Source: Leucosporidium creatinivorum (lineage: Eukaryota; Basidiomycota; Microbotryomycetes; Leucosporidiales; Leucosporidiaceae). Taken from it: a stretch of DNA of 64,000 nt. The position numbers and the translations under genes are program-made. Positions 10,871-23,597 of the stretch are shown here, piece after piece (within the stretch, counting starts at the first letter, position 1; every line of letters starts with the position of its first letter). The notes under the pieces are model-generated. The model was not told where the DNA came from. It ran no database searches and worked only from the letters and a program-made list of their open reading frames with translations. The stretch is from the NCBI GenBank assembly GCA_001600635.1, contig BCKL01000025.1, forward strand, positions 310,001-374,000, written 5' to 3'.

Positions 10871-12546
10871 ATGTCGCTTCCAACACCGCCACCGCTACAC
10901 GAGGAGGAAGATGGACCAGCAGAAGTACTGCTACCACAAGAGATGCTCTCCCAGTTCGAGCGAGTGAATGTCTGCGGTGAGCTTGAGCTGCAGCTTGGAG
11001 GAAAAGTCTGTTGAGCCACCTTTGCTGACCATCAATCGCCATTCTGAGCAGCTCCCATGGTGCGTCAAGAATATTTACTAGATTCTGAGCTATCTGTAGG
11101 TCGCTGACTCGTGTCGATCCCGCAGGTTCGCTACTCGAAGCTCGCCTTCCGGCAGCTCGTCTCTCAGTACGAGACACACATCACTACAACTCCCATGATG
11201 CTGTGCGTTCGCTTTTGCACTATCTCAGTCTCTCTCACTGACTCGCTCGCCCCCAACAGAGCCAAGGAGTTCTCCCGCTCGGCCATCGCTCGCGATTCCG
11301 ACTTCTCGACCAACTCGCTCGAACGAGGGACATTCTACATGGAGGAAGTCCGTCGAGCGGCTCCCATCGTTGAGCTGGACGACTCGCCCGAGCCTCGTGG
11401 AATCCTCTCGACGCCGAGACGGAGAAAGAGGAAGGTCCGAGGGAGCTTGATCGTTCAGTTCGCGGCGAATGATGGGCAACAGTTGGCAGATGCGGCTGAG
11501 TTGGTCAAGCCGTGGGTTGATGGGATTGACTTGAACTGTGGTATGTCTCTCTTGCTCCTTTCCTGTCCTCTCTCAACGCTGACTGACACTGACTTCGCCG
11601 AGCAGGATGCCCTCAAAAGTGGGCTTACCAGGAGGGCATCGGATGTGCTCTATTGCGCAAGCCCGAGCTCGTACGAGATCTAGTACGAAGCACGAAGCAG
11701 CGAGTAGGCTGGGACTTCCCCGTCAGCGTCAAGATCCGAGTCGACCCCGACCTCACGTGCGCCGTTCTTCTCCCCTCTTCCTTGCTTCTCGCTGACTTCT
11801 TCACATTACAGCCTCACCAACGAGCTAGTCCGCACCGCCATCGCCGCCGGCGCCGACATCCTCACCGTCCACGGCCGAACTCGGCATCAATCCTCCTCGG
11901 GCCACCCTGTCAACCTCGAATCGCTCGCTTTTGCTGTTGAGTGTGCCAAGGGGGATATTCCCTGCATGGCGAACGGAGATGTGTTTACCCTCGAGGACGC
12001 AGAGGAGACGAGGAGGAGGTGTAATGTCAGGGGAGTGATGAGCGCGAGGGGGTTGTTGGCTAATCCGGTGAGTTTTAAGCTTCGGCTGGTCGCTCGACCT
12101 CTAGACACGTGCATCTGAGAGCTGACTAGAATTTCTTGCATCACAGACCCTCTTCGCCGGCCATTCCCAAACGCCACTCTCGGCGATCTCTGTTCGTCCC
12201 TTTCCTCCCTCCTTCTCCAGCTTCCACTGACCCCCCTTCTCGCATCCGCAGGAATTCACCCGCCTCTCCACCTCCCTCGGCCTAATCTACCCCCTCTTCC
12301 ACCGCCATGTCTCCTACATGCTCGAGTCCCACCTCCCTCGGAAACGAGACCGAACTTATTTTAACTCGTTGAGCTCGCATGCGGGGGTGATGGACTATCT
12401 GGAGGACGAGATGGGTTTGAGCTTGAGAGGAGGGAAGGAGACTGGTAAGTGTGCGCGAGGAGGAAACGCGGTGAGCCGAGCAGCTGAGCTGACCCTGTTC
12501 TCTCGCGCGCCCAACAGGTCTTGAGAAGCCTTTGTCGTTGCTGTAG
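10871..12546 (+). CDS. DUS4: tRNA-dihydrouridine synthase, DUS4 type
   Basis: FMN enzyme that reduces uridine to dihydrouridine in the D-loop of cytosolic tRNAs. Nine exons (10871-10976, 11052-11059, 11126-11202, 11260-11540, 11606-11756, 11812-12067, 12147-12191, 12252-12444, 12518-12546) give 381 residues. Dus motifs appear in order: NVCAPMVRYSKLAFR (FMN site), TPMMLAKEFSRSA, QFAANDGQQLADAAE, GIDLNCGCPQKWAYQEGIG with the catalytic Cys, SVKIRVD, ADILTVHGRTRHQ, MANGDVFTLEDA and SARGLLANP. APMVRYSKLPFR is characteristic of the Dus4 branch. Exon 2 is only 8 nt and supplies the PM of APMV. The gene ends 58 bases from the stop of DPH6, tail to tail. Confidence 0.93.
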
Positions 12547-12604
12547 CTCTCTCGTTGATCCCCAAGTTTCTTCGGAATCCGTCTCGTTACGCATCTATAA
12601 CCAA

Positions 12605-15600
12605 CTACAGCTCCCGAGCTCCCGTCGTGATTACGAAAGCGACTTCATGACTTCCCTCTGCTCCTTCGCTCGTCGAGATCCGTCCGACTCCGACGGTGGA
12701 GAGAGCGGGGAGGTAGTCGACGTGGAGCTTGAACAGTGTTGAAGCGAGTTGACGGACTGTGTACGAGAGAGTGTGAGCAAGTGAAGAGGAGACGAGCGAG
12801 AAAGTGAGAGACGGACTCTGCGACTGCGAGACGCGAGGAAGATGGAAGGCTTTGATGGCGTGGATTTGGGAGGTGGAGGAGAAGGACGGCGGAAGGGTGG
12901 TGTGATCTGAGGTTTGAGCGAAAGAGGGTGAGCGAGCGCGGGAGAAGGCGAGGCGAACGAAGCAGCGCACCGAGGTTGCAGGCGAGGATGGCGTTGACGA
13001 CTTTGGCGACGCCGTTGGATTGGGAGCACTGGTACACGAGTGGTGAAGCTGATGCTGGTGATGAGGTGTCTGCGAACGACGAACTGGTCAGCCTTGCGCC
13101 GACCGAACCCGACGACGAGTAGCTCACCCTTCTCATCCGCCCAGCTCTCGACACGCCTGCTCTCCCCCTTCTCACCCGCCTCCTCGTCACTGGTATCCTC
13201 ACCCTCATCCGCCGCGGCCTCAATCCCAGTAGCGAAAGTGACCTGCCACTCGACCTCGGCATTCTTGGGCAGCACCTCGGCCTGAACAAACAGGATCGGC
13301 GCTGTCCTTTCTCCCTCTCCCTCTTCCTCCTGGTCCTCCTCCTCCTCCTCGAAATCCCAACCAGCACCAGCTTCAACCCCCCTCTCCCACTCTCTCCACC
13401 CTCTCCTCGCCACCGCAACCTTCCTCTTCCACTCCCCCTCTTCCCCCGTCTTGCCAATCCAGCAAACCCCACCTTCGCTCCACCCTTCCCAACCTCCACT
13501 CCCAGCCACAGCCTCCTTCGCCCGTCGGACGTGCTGCAAACTCAGAGCCACTTGGAAGGCGAAATCCTCCTCGCCCTGGCCGGAGGGAAGAGTGAGGGAA
13601 GAGGGAAGGAGGGGAATCTGGCCGGCGATGAAGAGTCGCTGTTGGTTGGTCACAATCGCCTGGCTATAGGGCCCGATGTTTGCTGGTGCCCAATAGCTCA
13701 AACTCTGGACATGCAGTCCGCTCCTTCCTCCCTCGGAGGCGAGGCCCTCGATTTCCATCCGCCGAAGAGGGGAGGAGGGGAAGGAGGTTGGATGGATGGA
13801 CACGCATGCTCGTGTAGGAGGGGAGGTGCCGAAGTAGGAGGTGTAGATGGCGTTGATGCGAGGGAAATGGGACATGAGGGAGGGGGAGAGGTAGAGGGTT
13901 AGGTGGGTGAGGTGCACGAGGGTTAGGGAGTGAGAGTGGAGGAGGGCTGTCGAGTCAAAAGGACGGTATCAGTGAGCCGAGCGAGCGGGAGAGGAGAGAA
14001 GAGAAGAGAAGACAGAGAGGATGGAGCAGAACGTACCCGATAGCTCGGCGAAGCATCCTCTCACCTCCTCCTCGATCCCCAACTCCTCCTCTCCGTCTCC
14101 TCCAGCCATCACCTCCCCGAAATAGACCCATTCCCCAACACGCCTACTCGTCGATCCCCTGCCCTCCCACTTCGCCATCTCCCTCTCCTCCCTCGCCCTC
14201 AAGCTCAGCCCCTCCACCCCCTCCTCCCCCGACCGAGCCGCAGCGACGACCTTCCTACTCCTCCCATCCAACACCGGCGGGATGGTAACGACTCCCTCCA
14301 TCCTCTCTCTCAGTTGCTCAAACGTTTCCTCGCCTGCGCCGACGCTGGCGACGGGTTTGAGAGGGCCGAGCGAGCAGTCGTCCAAGTGCAGGTGAGCGAT
14401 GGTGGAGAAGGAGGAGGGGTCGGTGATCACCGTAGTTGTCTTGTCCCTGTTCATCCGGGACGGGGTCAGCGAGCGAGCGAGGTGGCGGAAGTGGAGAGGG
14501 GAAGCGTACAGGATGACGGGTTGACGGAATAGGGGACAGTCGACGGTGAAGGTCTCGTACTCGCCGCCTTCGCCGCAGATGTGGAGCTGATATTTGCTGT
14601 TCTGTGGGTGAGCGTGACGAGCGATAGGAAGGAGGGTCAGCGTCGAGAAGCGGAGAGGTGAGTGTGATGGAAAGGTGAGAGGGCGACGTACGAGGCGGTG
14701 TAGAGTGGGCTCCATCTCTGCCAGAGACTTTCCGAGATGCTCGACCTGAAGCCTACGAGGAGGTGGAAGGAGGGGAGAGGAAAGCCGAGCGCAGAGGTCA
14801 GCTTCGTCCTCTACTGTCTCCCCTGCTTCGAAGCCCTCGCCGCTCCACCTCTAAATGCGAAGGGATAAGAGATCAAGACTGACCCCGCTCCAGCAACTTT
14901 GACCAACAAACTCCTCATCCCGGCCTTGACCATCTCGCCGAGCAACTCCTTCTGCCCCCGTTCCCACAGGTAGGCGATCGGCGTCAGCCCCAGTCGAGAG
15001 CAGACGTGCTCTACGCGGACGCGTTGGTAGTTGGAGAGGATGGCGCCGCAGGCTACGCCTTGCACGTTGGGGTGCGCCGCCTGAGGGGAGTGGGAGGGTC
15101 AGCGCCGAGCAGGAGGATGAAGGAGGGAGGAGACCCACCTTGACCGCTAGCAGTAGCTCGTATAGATCTTCAGTCTCATCTCCTTTCCTCCCACCTCCAG
15201 CAGCAGTCTCCTCACCCGCCTGCGCCGAAGTAGAAGCTCCCCCCTCCCTATCGCCGTATTCTGCTCCCAACTCCAATGCTGTGCCCTTGATCTCGCGAGT
15301 GTAGAGAGGGAGGTCTAGTGCTAATGCGATGGAGGTAAGACCCGAATGACCGACGGTTTGGTACATGTACGAGTCGAGCTCATCTGGTTGGCGGCAGAGT
15401 TGGTTCGGAGAGGGTGAGAGAGGCGGTCAGAAGGGGAGAGGGAGCAGGGGAGGAGAGAGAAAGGGGTGAGCTATCCTGCAGCCGAGTAGCCCGAGCTCAT
15501 AAGGACTGACCTTTGCCCTGTGGAGGAGCGAGAGAAGCGAGAGCGATGGGTTGATGGCCATTGACGATGCAGTGGAGCAAGTTGTACACTGAGTCTTTCC

Positions 15601-15628
15601 CTCCCGATAGTAGTCCTACTACCAGCAT
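12605..15628 (-). CDS. DPH6: Diphthine-ammonia ligase with C-terminal RidA-like domains
   Basis: ATP-dependent enzyme for the last step of diphthamide synthesis on eEF2. From ATG at 15628 the first exon reads MLVVGLLSGGKDSVYNLLH, the PP-loop of the N-type ATP pyrophosphatase. Later come QGVACGAILSNYQRVRVEHV and YQLHICGEGGEYETFTVDC, both typical of Dph6. The second half contains two RidA/YjgF-type regions: one with SYWAPANIGPYSQAI and IAGQIPL, another with QCSQSNGVAKVVNAI. This is the layout of fungal Dph6. Exons include 15628-15511, 15383-15140, a 13917-type long exon reaching about 13136, about 13077-12971, and a last exon ending at 12605. An acidic EEEEEDQEEE linker lies inside the second RidA part. 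The last two introns are inferred from GCTGAC sites and phase. Confidence 0.88.
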
Positions 15629-15953
15629 TTCTAGTCTGTAGTCGAGTTCGATTAGGCGAGAACAAGCAGGAGTACAACAGTGTTTGGACTTCGCGCTCAC
15701 GGCTTTCGCTCCTCTCCTTCCCTCCCGCCTCGCCTCAGTCTCAGCTCGTCGTTCAGCTCGAAGGCTGTAGCACGTCCAACTCGTCTCTCTACTCAGCCAC
15801 CTACCGTCCTACAGCTTTCCTTCCCTCCTTCGCCTCCCTCGACTTTTCCTCTCCTCTCTCGCGTCGGAGTCGGAGCTCACTCAGTCAGCTTTCTCCCTCG
15901 TTTCTCGCTTGCTGCAATAGCTCTTTCGCTGACGGTACAACATCCTACAGACT
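15629..15953. promoter_or_regulatory. Shared divergent promoter of DPH6 and RPC2
   Basis: The two start codons are only about 325 bases apart, so the promoters overlap. The right half is pyrimidine-rich and ends in GCTGAC at 15928 followed by CATCCTACAG just before the RPC2 ATG. This suggests a short intron in the RPC2 5' UTR. Confidence 0.45.
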
Positions 15954-18900
15954 ATGGCGCCCAAGATGAACCCCGTAGCGCGAGCAAAAGCTGCAGCACA
16001 AGCTCGCAAGGACGCAGAGGCAGCAGCAAAGGCCGCTTCAGAGACTCCTCCGCCAGCCGCTCCAGCACCCGCTCCAGGTCGACCAGCTCCTGTAGCTCGT
16101 GCTCCTACACTGGACGACCTACCGCCCCTCAACGCTCCCTCCACCTCAGCAGCAGCAGCAGCAACCGCTCTCCCTCCCGCCAAATCTCTCCCCACTCAGC
16201 CGATGGACCTCGACGAGCGCGAAACGGGCGGAGAAGGTGATACGGAGATGGCCGATGCTGTTGAGGGTCCAGCAGATGCGCCTGTTCCTGCTCCTCTTCC
16301 TCCTAGTCCTCCCAAGCCAGCGGCGGCGACCGACAAGGGGAAGGGAAAGGCCAAGATGCAGGACAAGGACGAGTTGAAGGGGTTGCAGAATGTTGGAGAT
16401 CTAGGACAACTCGGTCAAGGGATGGAGGGTATGGGCGAGCAGGTGTGGAAGGGCAAGGGCTTGACCGACAGCATCAAGACGGTCGAGGTGCGCTCGCTTT
16501 CGCTTCTTGCTCACCGCCGAGCTCCTGCTGATGCTCTCGCACATTTCACAGGACAAATGGGACCTCCTCCCCGCCTTCCTCGCCGTCAAGGGGCTCGTAA
16601 AGCAGCACATCGACTCCTTCAACTTCTTCGTCGACGTCGACCTTCAAAACATCCTCCGCGCCAACAGTCGCATCACCTCGGACGTAGACCCCCACTTTTA
16701 CCTCGAGTACCTCGACATCCGCGTCGGATCCCCCGAGCGCACCGACGAGAACGCCATCAACCCCTCCATCACGCCCCACGAATGCCGGCTCCGAGATCTG
16801 AGCTACTCGGCCCCCGTGTACGTGAGCGTCAAGTACACCCGAGGGAAGCAGGAGATCATCTCCAAGGGGATCAAGATTGGTCGACTACCCATCATGCTCA
16901 GGTCCAACAAGTGTGTCCTTACCGGCAAGAATAAGGCCGAACTCGCCAAAATGACCGAGTGCCCCCTCGACCCCGGAGGATATTTCGTCGTAAAGGGGAC
17001 GGAGAAGGTCATCCTCGTCCAAGAGCAGTTGAGCAAGAACAGGATCATCGTCGAGACGGATGAGAAGAAGGGGCTGGTGCAGGCTAGTGTGACGAGGTGA
17101 GTTCTTGAGCTTCGGCGGAGGAGATGAGGGTGCTGTGCAGTCGAGGGAGGACGGAGTCGGACACGAAGCTGACGCTCTTCTCTCCTCTTCACCATCTCCA
17201 CTCGCTACCACCCTTCCCTTTCCCTCCCTCCGTCGTCTCTCCCTCACCCTCTCCTCCGTCCCCTTCCCTTCCCTCCTTCTCCTCCCTCCCCACCACCCCC
17301 AGTTCCACCCTCGAACGCAAATCCAAAACCTACATCCACACCAAGCACTCCAAAATCTACCTCAAGCACAACTCGATCCACGAGGACATCCCCGTCGCCA
17401 TCGTCCTCCGGGCCATGGGCATCATCTCCTCGCGCGAGATTGTCCAAATCGTCTGCGGCAACGACGAGGAGTTCCGCGCGCGCTTCGCCGTCAATATCGA
17501 GGAGCTCGAGACGCTCAAGACCAAGACGGGCGCCCCGATCCCCGTGCAGACGCAGCAGCAGTGTTTGGATTATATCGGGAGTAGGGTCAAGGTCATTAGG
17601 AGGACGGGACCCGGCGCGGCGTGGAATGCGAGGAGGCCGATGGCGGAGGAGGCGATCGAGGTGCTCGCGACGGTCGTGCTGGCCCATGTCCCCGTCGAGG
17701 ATTTGAACTTTAGGCCCAAGGCGATTTATATTGCGGTCATGGTCAGGAGGGTGTTGATGGCGATGGCGGATCCGACGAGCGTGGATGATAGGGATTACGT
17801 CGGAAATAAGAGGTTGGAGCTGTGAGTTTTGGCGATTCGCGCGAGGAGGAGGAGCGCCGAGCCGAGCTGACCTTCTCTCCTACTTATCCTTCCACCCTCC
17901 CCTTCGACATCGCCCTCCCTGTACCATTCCCATCACCATCAAACTACGTGCCCTGCCCTCTCGCTCTCTCGCCTCGCCATCGCCGCCATCGCCACACCCG
18001 CTTCGCTCGGCTCTCCTTCCATCGCTCCTCGCCCTTCCCCCACCCAGTGCTGGACAACTCCTCTCCCTCCTCTTCGAAGACCTCTTCAAGAAGTTCAACC
18101 ACGACCTCAAGACCAACATCGACAAGATCCTCAAGAAGGCCAACCGCGCGACCGAATTCGACGCCATCAAGCAATTCCAACTCCACGGCGACGGCATCAC
18201 CCAAGGCTTCGTCCGCGCCATCTCGACGGGCAACTGGTCGCTCAAGCGCTTCAAGATGGAACGCGCGGGCATCACCCACGTCCTTTCCCGTCTCTCCTTC
18301 ATCTCGGCGTTAGGGATGATGACGAGGATTTCGAGTCAGTTTGAGAAGACGAGGAAGGTCTCGGGACCTAGGGCTTTGCAGCCCAGTCAGTGGGGCATGC
18401 TGTGCACGAGTGATACCCCCGAGGGAGAGGCGTGCGGGTTGGTCAAGAATTTGGCGTTGATGACCCATATTACGACCGATGTGGAGGAGGAGCCGATTTG
18501 GAATATTTGCTTCTTGATTGGAGTGGAGGGTGAGTCTTTGTTTGAGTCTTGGGCTGGGGAGCGGGAGCGATGGGAGGGAACGAGGGCACGCCGAGCTGAC
18601 TTAGAACCCATCTTCTCCCTCCTCTTCCCCTCCTCGTCGACCCGACTTCACCTCGTCTACCACTCCACCATTTCCTCTCTCTCCCTCTCCTACTCATCAA
18701 CAGACATCTGCGTCCTCGACGGCAACGAGATCTACTCACCCGGCCACCTCGTCGTCTACCTCAACGGAAACGTCCTCGGCCTCACCCGATGCGGTCCTCG
18801 CTTCGTCTCCCAGTTCCGCCGTCTTCGTCGCGCAGGCAAGATCAACGAGTTCGTGTCCATCTACGTCAACATCCAGCAGCAGTGCATCCACATCGCCAGC

Positions 18901-20970
18901 GATGGTGGTCGCATCTGTAGGCCGTTGATCATCGTCGAAGACGGCAAGAGTAGGGTCAAGGAGGTACACATGAGGGTGAGTTTGGTCGTGGTCGTTGAGA
19001 GAGTGGCCGAAGACCGCTCGCTGACCTCGCTTCTTCTCTCCCCTCGCAGCTCCTTCGCGAGAAGAAGATGACCTTCGACTCGTTCCTCCAGAAGGGGCTC
19101 ATCGAGTACCTCGACGTCAACGAGGAGAACGACGCCTACATCGCCCTCTACGAGTCCGACATGATCCCCGTCACGACCCACCTCGAGATCGAGCCCTTCA
19201 CCCTCCTCGGCGCCGTCGCCGGCCTCATCCCCTACCCTCACCACAACCAATCCCCTCGCAACACCTACCAATGCGCCATGGGAAAGCAAGCCATCGGCGC
19301 CATCGCCTACAACCAGCTCGAACGCATCGACACCCTCCTCTACTTGATGGTCTACCCTCAGACGCCCATGTGCCGCACCAAGACGATCGAGCTTATCGGA
19401 TACGACCGCCTCCCCGCTGGTCAGAACGCCATGGTCGCCGTCATGTCATACTCGGGATACGATATCGAGGATGCCCTCATTCTCAACCGAGGAAGTTTGG
19501 ATCGCGGCTTCGGAAGGTGTCAAGTCTTCCGCAAGTACGTTACCCTCATCAAGCGATACCCCAACGGACTGTAAGTTGTTCTCCTTTCTCTCGTCTCGTC
19601 AAAGGGAGAGCTGACCTCCTCGCCGAACAGCTACGACCGTCTCGCCGACCCTCCCAAGGAGCCGAACGGCGATGTCATCCCTCGCTACGGCATCCTCGAC
19701 CACGACGGACTCGCGCACGTCGGCGAGCAAGTCAACCCCGGTCAGATCTACATCAACAAGCAGACGCCCGCCAACGCCAACGACAACGGCGTCCAGACCA
19801 CCACTTCCTCCTCCGCCGGCGCTGGAACGTGGAAGAACACCGGAATGACCTACCGCGGACCGATCCCCGGCTACATCGACAAGGTCCTCCTCACCGACAC
19901 GGACCAGGACAACACGCTCGTCAAGGTCCTCATCCGCCAGACTCGGCGACCAGAACTCGGCGACAAGTTCTCCTCTCGTCACGGACAGAAGGGAGTCTGC
20001 GGTCTCATCGTCCCCCAGGAGGATATGCCGTTCAACGACCAGGGCATCTGCCCCGACATCATCATGAACCCTCACGGATTCCCCTCGCGTATGACGGTCG
20101 GCAAGATGCTCGAGTTGTTGAGTGGAAAGGCGGGAGTGCTCAAGGGCAAATTCGAGTACGGAACGGCGTTTGGAGGATCCAAGGCCGAGGATATGAGTCA
20201 GGTGCTCATCGACGCGGGATACTCGTACGCCGGAAAGGACTACTTGACGAGCGGAATCACCGGTCAGCCGCTGGAAAGTTACGTCTTCATGGGGCCGATT
20301 TACTACCAGAAGCTCAAGCATATGGTCAGTCGACTTGCCACTCCTCCTTGTCGAGCAGCTCGCTGACCTCTGCCCTGCCTACAGGTCCTCGACAAGATGC
20401 ACGCTCGCGCCAAGTTCGTCCTCTTCTCGCTCCTCTCCTCCCTACACTCGCTGACCTCTTCCGTCTTTCAAACAGGGGACCTCGCGCCGTCCTCACCCGT
20501 CAGCCTACCGAAGGACGTTCGCGCGATGGAGGACTTCGCCTCGGAGAGATGGAGCGCGATTGCTTGATCGCTCACGGAGCGTCGCAGCTCCTGCTCGAGA
20601 GGTTGATGATCTCGTCCGACGCGTTCAAGGTCGACGTCTGCCAGGAGTGTGGATTCATGGGCTACAACGGATGGTGCATGCGTGAGTTTCTCGATCTCGG
20701 CGTTCGCGAGGGAGGCGAGGAGGGGTGTGGGCGCTCTCGAGTTCGAAGCTGACTCGTCTCTCGTTTCTTCGCGCAGGCTGCAAGAGCTCCAAGCACGTCG
20801 TCAAGCTCATGATCCCCTACGCTTGCAAGCTGCTGTTCCAGGTTCGTCGCTTCTGCCCTCTACCTCCTCACGTTCGGCGTTGCTGACCTTTCTCGCGTAC
20901 GCTTCGCCTTCGATAGGAGCTCATGGCCATGAACATCGCTCCTCGTCTCGTACTCGAGGACGCCGTCTAA
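15954..20970 (+). CDS. RPC2: DNA-directed RNA polymerase III second-largest subunit
   Basis: Catalytic-core subunit that with RPC1 forms the Pol III active centre for tRNA and 5S RNA synthesis in the nucleus. Eleven exons: 15954-16487, 16552-17096, 17303-17821, 18048-18529, 18704-18975, 19050-19570, 19631-20324, 20385-20413, 20476-20681, 20777-20841 and 20917-20970. Together about 1306 residues. Seen motifs: [81 protein letters not shown], the zinc site CQECGF...WCMRC, and [16 protein letters not shown] at the end. The latter sequence and the absence of Pol II features favour Pol III. The first about 140 residues are an Ala/Pro-rich, Lys-studded extension unlike the compact N-terminus of most RPC2 proteins. 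Introns are 57-226 nt. Confidence 0.95.
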
Positions 20971-21373
20971 TAGCCTGCCCCCTCCACTCACTCCGCTTCC
21001 TTCGCCTCCTCGACCCCGACTCCCGCTCGCTCCCGCACCCATGTTGATACATCCCCTTGCCTCTACGCTACACGACTACTCGTCTCTTCTCTTGCATAGC
21101 TGATAGATAGGAAGAAACGAACGACGCTCGATACCAGAGCTGATGAGCCGAGTCGATGCGAGCGAACGAAAGGAATGGCCTCTCGTGGTGTAGAGAGTGC
21201 TGCGAAAATGCGCGCTGTATAGCAATAACAACACTGAGAATAGCTGCATGTGCGAGAGTAGTCATGCTCGTCGACGACTTCAAGCGCAGGCGTACAGTCA
21301 GCGCCGAGCTCTCACTCGCGGCGAGGAGAGAGGTCACTAAATATAAGGCGCCGATAGCTATAGATACTTGAGC
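20971..21373. other. Convergent intergenic region
   Basis: Between the RPC2 stop and the stop of the minus-strand gene at 21374. It should hold both 3' UTRs. Nothing else recognised. Confidence 0.3.
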
Positions 21374-23597
21374 TTAACAGTTGTAGTCGAGGAAGCTGTT
21401 GAGCGAGGAGATGATCAGCGAAGAGCGAAGCGGTGGAGGCGAGCGACTGACGAGACGACCGAAGCGCTTCGCTCGTTGCGAGTGAGCTTGGAGGCGAGAA
21501 GGGACTCCATGTAGTTGGTGTGGCTCTGCTTGAAGGTCACGAGTCAGCTCAGCGATGATCTTCGCCACCAGGCTGGAGCTAGCGCACCTCATCAGCCATC
21601 TTGACGTCCTGCTCCCAAGCGTCGCCCTCGTCGGTAAGCGGCGACGCCTCATCTCCATCCTCCTCCTCCTCCGAGGTCCTATCCCTCATTAAACCAGGCT
21701 CATCCTCCGAGCCCTTATCTTCTCTCATCACCGACCCAGCCCTCGAGGAGCAGGTCTCGCCCTCCTCAACCTCATCGGCCTCGCTTCCCTCCGCCGTCTC
21801 GCCCCGCCATCCGCTCGCCTCGTCCTCCCACGAAATCTTCCTCTCGAGTCTCCTCGAGTTCTGATCCGCCTGGTACGAGCTAAATCCCGCCGATTGCTGC
21901 CCTCCTCGCCCACCGCCACGTTGGTCGAGCGGCTCGGCGATGGCAGGGGAAGGCGCGCGGGAGTTGAACGTCGAACGAAGAGGATCGGTACCCCAGATCC
22001 GGACTCGATGCTCATATGGTAAGCTACGAAGAACCTGGAGGGCTTGCTGAGCCTCATCGCTGACGACGGCGGTCGAGAGGTCGAGCGGGTCGGTCGCTTC
22101 GGTGCTGATGGTCTCGCGAGAGGTCGAGGATGGGAGGTCGGAGGCGTAGTTCGATGCAGAGGGAAGACGTGAGGGTGGGAAGATGGCTCTGGGAGCCGGG
22201 ATGGGACTGGAAGAGCGGCGGGGTTGAGTGTCGGGTCGTGCGTTTGAGGAGCGCGAGAAGGGAGGAGGTGACGGGAGGCGTTGAGGTGGGAGAGGGCGGC
22301 GAGAGTGACGGACGGGGTCTTCGTAGTAGCCGTGATCGTGATTTTGCGTCGAGTGGTAGCCTGCGAGTGGTTTGACGCCTCGTTAGCTAAAGCGCGTCGA
22401 GCGATGTCGACGAGCGCCGAGCTCGACTCACCAGATCCGCCAGACTTGGACACCTTCCTCTCACGTCCATACTCCTCAGACTCGTCGTACCGCCGTTTAC
22501 TCTCTCCTGCCTAATCGCCACCTCCATACCACCCTCAGTCCTCTCCGGCAAGCGAGTCACCATTCCCTCGGCGAAGGGATGTCCTGGCTCCAACCCTTCC
22601 ATCGGCCTAACGACACCACCCTTCTTCGTCGGCGCAAGACAAGAGTACATCTCCATCGACACGCCCATGTCCCACATCGCCCTCGGATCCCACTCGCACC
22701 ACCCTTCAAGATCGCCGACGAGGTTCTGGTTCGTATGCTGCCGCAAGCAATCTTGGATGCCTTGGATGCCACGATGGATGGAGGAGTAGGTTCCTTGAAG
22801 TCGAGTCACAGGAGTGAGAGTCGTAGAGATGTATCCGAGCGTTAACTCGAGTAATTCGGCGGGCTCGCGGATGGCGGAGGAGCGCTCGCCTCGAGGGCCG
22901 ATGAGGAAGGGTACGAGTTGAGGAAGGGTACGAGTTGGGGCGAAGGGAGCTCGAGTTGGTAGCCGAAGATTTGAGGAGACTTGGTGAGCCCGGGTTGAGG
23001 TGTGGGCAGGGGAGGAGGTCGAGGACGAGGCTTGAAGGGAGGCGGGGAGGAGGCTCGGCGGTGCTGAGAGGTGGAAGGGTAGGAGTGACAGCGAGAGTGG
23101 TGGGGATTGAGAGGGTGCGATGGACCGGCGTGGTAGCCTGAAGCGGTGGGATTCGGTGCAGAGGCGAACGGAAGGCGACGAGATGCCCTTTGTTGATCCC
23201 GGGGAACTGGAGCCTTTCGGCGAGGCTGCTGATGCCCTAGCTCCTCTTCCTGAACGCCGAATGCTCCCCTACTAGCCCCGTTCATCCTCCCATTCTGCTC
23301 CCCCGCTATGTACCTTTCGCTTCCTATCTCGCTGCGTCCTAGCCCCCAGTCCGACGACGGCACGCCCCGCGAGCGAGAGCCCGATTCCTCAGTGCTCGCA
23401 GAGCACCGATAGTTTGCGTGGTCGTGCTGCAGCTCGGGCGACGAGGACGAGTGAGGGTCGTCCTGGTAGTAGGGAGAGAAGGATCGTCGCTGCTGTAGGC
23501 TATCGTGGGAAGGTCGGCCGCCGTGCTGGTGCGAAGCGCCTCCTCCGCTCGTTGTAGGGGCTCGAGTCAGCCCGCGTCCTCGCTCGTAGAGGCGCAT
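21374..23597 (-). CDS. Fungal protein of unknown function, frame broken by a 17-bp tandem duplication
   Basis: The 3' half splices well: exon ending at 22561, then 22506-22432, 22360-21588, 21528-21452 and 21395-21374 (stop). The N-terminal part is disordered, rich in Pro/Ser/Arg. A folded-looking segment follows (IGPRGERSSAIREPAELLEL, then TRLQGTYSSIHRGIQGIQDC, GWCEWDPRAMWDMGVSMEMY). The C-terminal half is Ser/Arg-rich then acidic, ending ERSASVVSFLDYNC. The unit AGGAAGGGTACGAGTTG occurs twice in tandem (22904-22920, 22921-22937). With both copies the frame hits a stop near 22842; with one copy LVPFL would run straight into IGPRGERSS. Start is uncertain: ATG at 23597 is the first in frame, but an open frame and a CTGCAG acceptor continue upstream to about 23700. 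Not recognised as any known family. Confidence 0.6.

Noticed and set aside
21728-22453. 241-codon minus-strand frame with SSSALVDIARR and many Arg/Pro residues
   Set aside because: It runs through an intron; the neighbouring frame, reached by in-phase splicing at 22431 and 22360, gives the better protein (YHSTQNHDHGYYEDP onward).
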